12,951 nt of DNA from Helicobacter sp. (lineage in GTDB: Bacteria; Campylobacterota; Campylobacteria; Campylobacterales; Helicobacteraceae), in NCBI GenBank assembly GCA_014799985.1, contig JAAVGZ010000021.1:1-12951 (forward strand). The letters are read 5' to 3'. The notes under the pieces were generated by a model that saw only the letters and a program-made list of their open reading frames with translations, was not told where the DNA came from and ran no database searches. Each line of letters opens with the position of its first letter. Position 1 is the first letter of the stretch. Positions 7,383 through 12,951 of this stretch are shown in pieces. Made by a program: the position numbers and the translations under genes.

Positions 7383-7443
7383 GCCCCCCACGCACGCGCG
7401 CTGGGGGGCTTGCCTCTTTGCCCTCTTTTTTCTCGCATTTTTT
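7383..7443 (+). terminator. Hairpin with displaced T-runs after the phosphate transporter, probable terminator
   Basis: GCCCCCCA (7383-7390) and TGGGGGGC (7402-7409) form a perfect 8-bp stem around an 11-nt loop. The T-runs come late (T6 at 7426-7431 and T6 at 7438-7443) instead of directly after the stem, so it is not a textbook intrinsic terminator. Its place, 15 nt past the stop codon and before a new promoter, fits a transcript boundary. Confidence 0.5.
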
Positions 7444-7460
7444 CAATCACAAGCCAAAAG

Positions 7461-7476
7461 TGGAACGCTCTTTGCT
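7461..7476 (+). promoter_or_regulatory. Sigma-54 (RpoN) promoter of flaB
   Basis: TGGAACGCTCTTTGCT matches the sigma-54 consensus TGGCACG-N4-TTGCW with one mismatch. The invariant GG (7462-7463) and GC (7474-7475) are exactly 10 bases apart. Transcription should start near 7487, about 30 nt before the flaB ATG. RpoN control, activated by FlgR, is known for H. pylori flaB, while flaA uses sigma-28; this supports calling the downstream gene flaB. Confidence 0.9.
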
Positions 7477-7517
7477 TCTAGTTCTGTAACATCTAAACTC
7501 ATGCAAAGGATGCTATT

Positions 7518-9089
7518 ATGAATGGTTATGTGATTAACACGAATGTGGCTTCACTCAACTCGCATGCGGTCGGAATTCAGAACGGAAGGGTTCTTGAAAC
7601 CGCACTTGAGCGATTGAGTTCAGGGCTTCGGATTAACAAAGCGGCAGATGACGCTTCAGGTATGGCGATTGCAGACTCGCTGCGCTCTCAAGCTTCCTCA
7701 CTCGGGCAAGCGATACGGAACGCAAACGATGCGACTGGTATGATTCAGATTGCAGACAAGGCGATGGACGAGCAAATCAAGATTCTTGATAGCGTCAAAA
7801 CAAAGGCTGTGCAAGCAGCACAAGACGGGCAAACAACGACCACAAGGCTTGCGTTGCAACAAGACATCTTGCGATTGCTCGAGGAACTCGACAACATCGC
7901 AAACACAACGAGTTACAACGGGCAAGAAATGCTTTCGGGAATGTTTGTGAATAAAGAGTTCCAAATCGGTGCGTATTCAAACACAACCGTGAAAGCAACA
8001 ATTGGTCCAACCAACAGCTCGAAAATCGGGCATGTGCGCTACGAGACAAGCTCGATGACAGCGGCTTCGATGCTCGCATCGGCTGGCGCGAACAACTTGC
8101 AGACCGTGAAGCTCAACGTGCGCCAAGTCGATGGCGTGAATGATGTCTTGCTCGAAACCGTGCGCATTAGCACGAGTGCAGGAACAGGTATTGGCGCGCT
8201 CGCCGAAGTCATCAACAAAAACTCCAACGCGCTCGGATTCCGCGCAAGCTACAATGTCGAGGGTCGCGGAAATGTGGAGATGTACAGCGGAACGATTAAA
8301 AACCTTGTCATCAACGGCGTAACGATTGGAACAGTGAATGACATTCAGCAAGCCGACCGCGATGGACGCTTGATTAAGGCGATTAACGACAAGAAAGAGG
8401 CGACAGGCGTTACAGCGAGCATCGATACACAAGGGCGACTCACGCTCACAAGCGGTGATGGACGCGCCATCTCTGTGCATGCCGAGCTCGTCAGCGGGAC
8501 AGCGGCGGTAACCAGCATGGGCGACTTCTTTGGCGGTGGCAACCTCGCGGGCGTGAGCGGAACAGACCACGCCATCATTGGGCGCTTGACGCTGACACAA
8601 CACGGCGCACGCGACATTTTGATTAGCGGCACAAACTATTCTATGATTGGTTTCCACTCCTCACAAGGGGTTGCTGAACAGACCACGAACCTCCGCATGC
8701 TGCGCAACAACATTGACGCGGATATGGCTTCGGCGATTGGCGCAAACGGCAATGTCGCGATTGCGAGCACGAACAAAAACGGGCTTGGCGCGGGTGTTAC
8801 GAGCCTCAAAGGCGCAATGGCGGTGATGGACATGGCAGAATCTGCCCAAAAACACCTCGACCAGATTCGCGCCGACCTTGGTGCTGTGCAACAACAGCTT
8901 GTCGCAACGGTGAATAACATCACCATCACGCAAGTGAATGTCAAGGCTGCTGAATCAACCATTCGCGATACCGACTTCGCCGAGGAATCCAGCACCTTCA
9001 CCAAGACCAATATCTTGGCACAATCAGGGAACTTTGCGCTTGCACAAGCAAACCAAATCCAGCAAAATGTGCTAAGACTTCTCCAATAA
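7518..9089 (+). CDS. flaB: Flagellin B (FlaB)
   Basis: Structural subunit of the flagellar filament, secreted by the flagellar type III apparatus. The conserved N-terminal D0/D1 region (residues 1 to about 170) contains INTNVASLNSHAVGIQN, LSSGLRINKAADDASGMAIA and NTTSYNGQEML. The C-terminal D1/D0 region includes ITQVNVKAAES, RDTDFAEESSTFTK and the terminal QNVLRLLQ. The SHAVGIQN start, the central block SGTDHAIIGRLTLTQHGARDI and the LLQ end resemble H. pylori FlaB more than FlaA. At 523 residues it is slightly longer than the roughly 514-residue H. pylori FlaB, and the extra length appears to lie in the variable centre. No signal peptide, as expected. AAAGGA (7505-7510) is 7 nt before the ATG. 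Many Ser/Thr in the central domain are plausible glycosylation sites for the Maf protein encoded next. Confidence 0.95.
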   Translation: MNGYVINTNVASLNSHAVGIQNGRVLETALERLSSGLRINKAADDASGMAIADSLRSQASSLGQAIRNANDATGMIQIADKAMDEQIKILDSVKTKAVQAAQDGQTTTTRLALQQDILRLLEELDNIANTTSYNGQEMLSGMFVNKEFQIGAYSNTTVKATIGPTNSSKIGHVRYETSSMTAASMLASAGANNLQTVKLNVRQVDGVNDVLLETVRISTSAGTGIGALAEVINKNSNALGFRASYNVEGRGNVEMYSGTIKNLVINGVTIGTVNDIQQADRDGRLIKAINDKKEATGVTASIDTQGRLTLTSGDGRAISVHAELVSGTAAVTSMGDFFGGGNLAGVSGTDHAIIGRLTLTQHGARDILISGTNYSMIGFHSSQGVAEQTTNLRMLRNNIDADMASAIGANGNVAIASTNKNGLGAGVTSLKGAMAVMDMAESAQKHLDQIRADLGAVQQQLVATVNNITITQVNVKAAESTIRDTDFAEESSTFTKTNILAQSGNFALAQANQIQQNVLRLLQ

Positions 9090-9090
9090 T

Positions 9091-9146
9091 CCTTTGCATT
9101 CGCCCCCCTAGCGGGGGAGAAGCAAACGGGCAACAATCCCCAAAGG
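9091..9146 (+). promoter_or_regulatory. flaB-maf spacer: possible RNA fold over the maf RBS
   Basis: CCTTTG (9091-9096, directly after the flaB stop) is the exact reverse complement of CAAAGG (9141-9146), which contains the maf Shine-Dalgarno AAAGG. Inside the loop is a 5-bp GC hairpin, CCCCC with GGGGG (9113-9117). There is no T-run, so a clean intrinsic terminator is unlikely. I see no sigma-54, sigma-28 or TATAAT-type promoter in these 64 bases, so maf is probably read from the flaB transcript at reduced level. The long-range pairing is weak evidence on its own. Confidence 0.35.
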
Positions 9147-9153
9147 CGACACT

Positions 9154-11292
9154 ATGGCAAAGAAAAAAACGACTGCACGCGCAACACAAAAGAATGCACC
9201 ATCTTTCTTGGCTCAAGCTAAAAATATGGAACATATCCAAGCACAACAAGCGGCTTCAAAGCAACCCAAAGAGCAAAGCATTTTTGACAAAAACATTGCT
9301 GCACTCCTTCTGCTCGACCCTCTTACGGCTGTTCAGCTTCAAGATGTCAAGCCCAATGAAAAATTTGAACTTTTTGTTACATCAGACCCTGCGAACATCA
9401 ACCTGATTGATAAGGAAAGTTTTAAACCCGTCTTTGTTACAAATCCTGTCGAAGAAACATTGAAAAAAATCCAAGAACTCGATAGCGTGCAATTCTATCC
9501 CCATCTCTATTTTTTTGGTGCAGGCAATGGTGTCCTCTATCGCATGCTGCTCAACCAGAATCAAAAGCTCCAGCACTTGGTGATTGTCGAGCCAGAGCCC
9601 GAGATTCTCTTTAATGTCCTCAATCTCTTCGATTTCTCCGAAGAAATCAAGACGCGCCGCATCGAGTTTCACCTCGCCAAGAACGTGAATAAGATTGTGG
9701 CTGAATACATCTTTGGCTACAAGGATTCATCGCTCTATTGCAAGCTCTACGACTTTCGATTGTTCAACAACTTCTATGCGCAATATTCCGAAGAATATCT
9801 GCGAATCAACAAAATCTTCACCGAAGTCATCGAGAGCATCGTGATTGGGCTCGGCAACGACAGCAACGATTCCGTGATTGGCTTGCTGCACCAATGCCTC
9901 AACATGCCCCAAATGCTCGCTGCGCCAAACTATCATAAATTTGTCAAATCCGCGCACAACACGCGCACGGCAATCATTGTTTCGACTGGTCCAAGCCTCT
10001 ACAAACAGCTCCCAACGCTCAAGAAAATCGCGCCATACTGCACACTCTATTGCATCGATGCGTCCTTTCCAATCCTCGCAAAAGCGGGGATTAAGCCCGA
10101 CATTGTCCTGACGCTCGAGCGCGTCAAGGAGAGCGCGAAGTTCTACACCGACACGCCCAAAGAGGCGCAAGAGGGCGTGATTTTTGCCATCACCTCTATC
10201 GCGCATGAGGACACGCTCAACGCGATTACCGAAGGGCAGAAGGTTTTGCCCATGCGCCCCTTCCCCTACACATTCTATTTCGACTTGCCCGATTATGGCT
10301 ATGCAGGCATCGGAATGAGCGCGGCAAACATGGCGTATGAAGTCATTCGGCATGTGGGGCATGAGAATATCGTCTTCATCGGGCAAGACCTCGCGTTTGC
10401 GCCCGATGGCAGCAGCCACGCCAAGGGCGCTGTGTATGGCGAAAAAGAGATTTCTCTGGATTACAACAAGAAAAACCGCAAGGACGATGTTGACATCGAA
10501 GCCTACGGCGGCAACGGAATGGTCAGAACGACCTATATTTGGCGCTTGTTCCTCAAATATCTCGAGATTGAGATTGCCAAAACACCAAGGACTATCAAGG
10601 TGTTCAACTGCACAGAGGGCGGAGCGCGAATCCATGGGACAGAGGAGATTCCGTTTGAAGAAATCTATAATGCCATCGACAAAAGCCAAGCCAAGCAGCC
10701 CATTTTGCTCGAAGAAACCCCGCAGCAAGAATACGAAAAGCTCTTACGCGGCGTGAAACGCAAGGTCGAGAAGGTTTTGCTACATGGCTACAAGCAAAAA
10801 GAGAGAATCGAGAAGGTCTTCTTGGAGATTTGTGCCGTTACGGAGGAGCTCGAGAAGCTGAACGCAGACAAGCAACTCGAGAAGGTGAATTTCAAAAAAA
10901 TCGACCGACTCGTTGAGAAAATCAACGCCGTCAAAGACGGATTCACCAGTAACCCACACACACGAATCTTTGACAACATCGTTCAGAGCTACATCATGCA
11001 CCAAGAAATGGAGCTTGTCAGAATCACCACCCTTGTTGTGCGCACAGACGAGGAAAACAGGGCGCGGCAGGTCGATTGGATTTATAAGCACAAATATTGG
11101 TTCTTCAGCCTCGCAGGCGGAATCCACACCGTGCTCGCCATACTCAAAAAGGCTTGCGGACAATGGATGGAGATTCCAGAGAAATACCGAGACGAAGAGG
11201 AAGAGGCGAATGTGTCCATCAAAGACCCCACGGCTAAACCCTCGGTAAAAAGGGAGATAACGCTTGACATAAACGGAATCCTAAAGATTTAG
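9154..11292 (+). CDS. Maf-family (DUF115) motility accessory factor, probable flagellin glycosyltransferase
   Basis: Likely transfers a nonulosonic acid sugar (pseudaminic or legionaminic type) from its CMP form onto flagellin in the cytoplasm, which in Helicobacter and Campylobacter is needed for filament assembly. Visible blocks match the family: GAGNG (122-126) and VIVEPEPE (143-150) in the N-terminal Rossmann-like part; STGPSL (277-282), CIDASFPIL (300-308) and GIKPDIVLTLER (312-323) in the DUF115 domain; GQDLAF (410-415) with SHAKG (421-425); and TEGGARIHG (487-495). Residues about 525-595 are charged and helical, probably a coiled coil. The first 40 residues are Lys/Gln/Ala-rich. At 712 residues it is longer than my recollection of H. 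pylori HP0114 (about 630), the gene in the same place after flaB. AAAGG (9142-9146) supports the ATG at 9154. The flaB-maf order supports the function; donor sugar and acceptor sites are not shown. Confidence 0.88.
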   Translation: MAKKKTTARATQKNAPSFLAQAKNMEHIQAQQAASKQPKEQSIFDKNIAALLLLDPLTAVQLQDVKPNEKFELFVTSDPANINLIDKESFKPVFVTNPVEETLKKIQELDSVQFYPHLYFFGAGNGVLYRMLLNQNQKLQHLVIVEPEPEILFNVLNLFDFSEEIKTRRIEFHLAKNVNKIVAEYIFGYKDSSLYCKLYDFRLFNNFYAQYSEEYLRINKIFTEVIESIVIGLGNDSNDSVIGLLHQCLNMPQMLAAPNYHKFVKSAHNTRTAIIVSTGPSLYKQLPTLKKIAPYCTLYCIDASFPILAKAGIKPDIVLTLERVKESAKFYTDTPKEAQEGVIFAITSIAHEDTLNAITEGQKVLPMRPFPYTFYFDLPDYGYAGIGMSAANMAYEVIRHVGHENIVFIGQDLAFAPDGSSHAKGAVYGEKEISLDYNKKNRKDDVDIEAYGGNGMVRTTYIWRLFLKYLEIEIAKTPRTIKVFNCTEGGARIHGTEEIPFEEIYNAIDKSQAKQPILLEETPQQEYEKLLRGVKRKVEKVLLHGYKQKERIEKVFLEICAVTEELEKLNADKQLEKVNFKKIDRLVEKINAVKDGFTSNPHTRIFDNIVQSYIMHQEMELVRITTLVVRTDEENRARQVDWIYKHKYWFFSLAGGIHTVLAILKKACGQWMEIPEKYRDEEEEANVSIKDPTAKPSVKREITLDINGILKI

Positions 11293-11294
11293 CC

Positions 11295-12689
11295 ATGTTT
11301 GATTTTGTCGACACAATCAACACATTCCTCTACACCTATTGGCTCGTCTTTGCGCTGATGCTTTGCGGAATCTACCTGACGATTCGAACGCGCTGTATCC
11401 AGCTGCGCTTTCTCAAAGATGTGTTTGGCATTCTGCAAGAACGCAGCCGCAAGGAGCACATCTCGCCCTTTGGCGCGCTCATGATTTCCACAGCCTCTCG
11501 GGTTGGGATTGGGAACATCATCGGCGTGTCGATTGCGATTGCGACAGGCGGCGTTGGCGCACTCTTTTGGATGTGGCTCACGGCAATCATCGGGGGCGCG
11601 AGCGCGTTTGTCGAATCCACTTTGGCGCAGGTCTACAAGCGCAAAGACGGCGAGCACAACTACAAGGGCGGTCCAGCATACTACATCGAAACCGCGCTCG
11701 GCTCAAAGGCGCTTAGCATTACTTTCGCGCTCTCGATAATCCTCTGCTTCGCGTATGGATTCAATGGCTTGCAAGCCTACACGCTCACATCGTCTTTCGA
11801 GGTTTTTGTCGGGAGCGAGAGCTTTCATCATGGAAATTTCACACTCTATGTCGGCATTCTCCTAAGCCTCTTGGTCGCCCCCTTTTTCTTTGGCGGTGGC
11901 AAAAGCTCGGCGGCGCTGACATCGATTCTCGTGCCCGTCATGGCATTGGGCTATCTCGTCATCGCGCTGATTGTCATCGTGAGCAACATCGAAAAGCTCC
12001 CGATGATTTTCAGCAATGTGTTGCAAGAAGCCTTCGATTTCACGGCAATCTTTGGCGGCTTTGCGAGCAGCGCCATTGTGATTGGCATCAAACGTGGGCT
12101 GTTCTCGAACGAGGCGGGAATGGGCTCTGCGCCAAACGCTGCGGCAGCAGCTCACACGAGCCACCCCGCCAAGCAGGGAATGGTGCAAACGCTCTCGGTT
12201 TTTATCGACACGCTCATCATCTGCTCGGCGAGCGCTTTCATGGTTCTTTGTGCCGACATTGAGGGCATGGGCGAGCTTAAGGGCATGATTCTCATGCAAA
12301 CGGTCATGCAGAATCACTTCGGGACTTTCGGGCTCTTTTTTGTGAGCGTGGCGATTGTGTTGTTCGCGTTCACATCGCTGATTGGCAACTACTTCTATGC
12401 CGAGGCGAACTTCAAGTTCATCACGACCAACCGAGCCGCATTGCAAGTCTTTCGCTTTGTCTCGGCGTTTTGGGTGCTTGTCGGCGCGCAGCTACATCTC
12501 TCGCTCGCGTGGGATTTGGCAGACCTCTTTATGGGGCTCATGGCAAGCGTGAACATCATCGCCATCTTGCTTTTGAGCAACATCGCCATTCGCGTCCTGC
12601 AAGACTATGAAAGGCAGCGCAAAGAGAACCAAAACCCGGTATTCAAAGCCTCTGATGTCGGAATCCACAATACTGAATTTTGGAAATGA
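11295..12689 (+). CDS. Sodium:alanine/glycine symporter, AGCS family
   Basis: Inner-membrane Na+-coupled importer of alanine or glycine (AGCS family, TC 2.A.25; H. pylori DagA is a relative). Signature blocks are RVGIGNIIGVSIAIATGGVGALFW (start residue 69), GGPAYYIE (125-132), SNEAGMGSAPNAAAA (271-285), GNYFYAEAN (364-372) and FMGLMASVNIIAI (412-424). Alternating hydrophobic spans run through almost all 464 residues, the usual length. The start lies 2 nt after the maf stop with only a weak Shine-Dalgarno (AAAGA-like, 11283-11287), so it is probably translationally coupled to maf. An amino-acid transporter at the end of a flagellin/modification unit has no obvious functional link; it may simply share the transcript. 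No terminator is evident after its stop. Substrate (L-Ala, D-Ala or Gly) cannot be told from sequence. Confidence 0.93.
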   Translation: MFDFVDTINTFLYTYWLVFALMLCGIYLTIRTRCIQLRFLKDVFGILQERSRKEHISPFGALMISTASRVGIGNIIGVSIAIATGGVGALFWMWLTAIIGGASAFVESTLAQVYKRKDGEHNYKGGPAYYIETALGSKALSITFALSIILCFAYGFNGLQAYTLTSSFEVFVGSESFHHGNFTLYVGILLSLLVAPFFFGGGKSSAALTSILVPVMALGYLVIALIVIVSNIEKLPMIFSNVLQEAFDFTAIFGGFASSAIVIGIKRGLFSNEAGMGSAPNAAAAAHTSHPAKQGMVQTLSVFIDTLIICSASAFMVLCADIEGMGELKGMILMQTVMQNHFGTFGLFFVSVAIVLFAFTSLIGNYFYAEANFKFITTNRAALQVFRFVSAFWVLVGAQLHLSLAWDLADLFMGLMASVNIIAILLLSNIAIRVLQDYERQRKENQNPVFKASDVGIHNTEFWK

Positions 12690-12692
12690 GGC

Positions 12693-12759
12693 ATTTTGCA
12701 TTTGTCATTCTGAAACCTTTAGGCTAATGGAAAATTTTGCATGCGCTATTTTTGTCATT
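12693..12759. repeat. Short direct repeats after the symporter gene
   Basis: ATTTTGCA occurs at 12693-12700 and 12734-12741, and TTTGTCATT at 12701-12709 and 12751-12759, exactly 50 bp apart. The first TTTGTCATT is followed by a sequence (CTGAAACCTTTAGGCTAATGG) that loosely resembles the dispersed repeat starting at 12754, so this may be a decayed copy beside an intact one. Confidence 0.4.
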
Positions 12760-12803
12760 GCGAGGCTTTAGCCGAAGCAATCAACAGGCACAGAATCCCC
12801 AGA
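12754..12803 (+). repeat. Further copy of the dispersed repeat
   Basis: It starts with GTCATTGCGAG, has the self-complementary core GGCT-TT-AGCC, then GAAGCAATCAACAGGCA and the tail GAATCCCCA. Head and tail match the unit at 132-189 while the core differs. No inverted partner is seen in the remaining 148 bases, so it is single within the window. A + strand open frame across it (12741-12932) is a translation of the repeat and is not called. Confidence 0.7.
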
Positions 12804-12884
12804 AAAAGCGCGCGCAAAGCTATGGCGAAGCCACAGCACAGCGCCGCTTTGGTTATTGCGATTTTCCCATGTGCCATTGCTCAT
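12768..12884 (-). CDS. Possible 38-residue small ORF with strong RBS, function unknown
   Basis: On the minus strand, GGGAGGA (12898-12892) stands exactly 7 nt before an ATG (12884-12882), an optimal ribosome binding site. The frame reads MSNGTWENRNNQSGAV, continues through WLRHSFARAF, and ends with VPVDCFG and TAA inside the dispersed repeat. I recognise no family. The last third is repeat-derived, so it could be the 5' remnant of a gene cut by repeat insertion, a true small protein, or chance. The hairpin at 12901-12951 lies directly upstream. Confidence 0.25.
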   Translation of the reverse strand: MSNGTWENRNNQSGAVLWLRHSFARAFSGDSVPVDCFG

Positions 12885-12900
12885 GATTCTATCCTCCCAA

Positions 12901-12951
12901 CCACAGCGCACACGTCTATGTTCTCATATTAACATAGACGAAGCGCTGTGG
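12901..12951. promoter_or_regulatory. Long hairpin/palindrome at the right window edge
   Basis: Two perfect 9-bp stems are stacked: CCACAGCGC (12901-12909) with GCGCTGTGG (12943-12951), and GTCTATGTT (12914-12922) with AACATAGAC (12931-12939), separated by a small internal loop (4 and 3 nt) and closed by an 8-nt A/T-rich loop. No T-run follows on the minus strand, and the + strand side is outside the window, so a terminator cannot be judged. It may be an RNA structure ahead of the minus-strand mini-ORF or a DNA operator. It may extend beyond the window. Confidence 0.55.

Noticed and set aside
9103..9117. Intrinsic terminator after flaB
   Set aside because: The stem is only 5 bp and is followed by GAGAAGC, with no T-run.
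187..12890. Shared string CATGATTCTA at 187-196 and 12882-12891 as part of the repeat
   Set aside because: In the second place it is separated from the repeat tail by about 80 bases, so the 10-base match is probably chance.
12741..12932. 63-codon + strand frame at the right edge
   Set aside because: Mostly repeat-derived, no ribosome binding site, and it ends in the hairpin loop.
12901..12951. tRNA or other structural RNA at the right edge
   Set aside because: No cloverleaf arms, T-loop sequence or CCA-type end can be fitted to the two stacked stems.

Overview
The window looks like a chromosomal segment of a Campylobacterota (epsilonproteobacterial) organism, most likely Helicobacter or a close relative such as Wolinella. 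The reasons are a periplasmic nitrate reductase operon in the order napA-G-H-B-D without napC, a FlaB-type flagellin with the expected sigma-54 promoter, and a Maf/DUF115 gene directly downstream of flaB, as in H. pylori (HP0115-HP0114). The coding DNA seems richer in G+C than that of most helicobacters. The species cannot be named from the sequence.

Layout, all confident genes on the + strand. 1-386: non-coding, with two inverted pairs of a short dispersed repeat, a GC-rich hairpin, a 19-bp palindrome, an A10 tract and the napA promoter. 387-5536: napA, napG, napH, napB, napD, overlapping at every junction, for menaquinol-driven periplasmic nitrate reduction. 5537-5610: promoter region. 5611-7368: Na+/phosphate cotransporter with a C-terminal PhoU-like domain. 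7369-7517: terminator-like hairpin, then a near-consensus sigma-54 promoter. 7518-9089: flagellin flaB. 9154-11292: Maf-family flagellin modification protein. 11295-12689: AGCS-family sodium:alanine/glycine symporter, 2 nt after maf. 12690-12951: non-coding, with a further copy of the dispersed repeat, a possible minus-strand mini-ORF with a very good Shine-Dalgarno, and a long hairpin at the window edge.

How the genes work together. NapGH should pass electrons from menaquinol to NapB and then to NapA, while NapD chaperones the Tat precursor of NapA. FlaB is a flagellar filament subunit, and the Maf protein probably adds a nonulosonic acid sugar to flagellin. The two transporters are separate nutrient-uptake functions.

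The genes are recognisable housekeeping or accessory families, and I see no convincing wholly new system. The less ordinary signals are non-coding: doublet repeats with interchangeable palindromic cores, the palindrome and A10 tract upstream of napA, a possible RNA structure over the maf ribosome binding site, and the hairpin/SD/mini-ORF arrangement at the right edge. The nap operon is also unusually short, lacking napF and napL.
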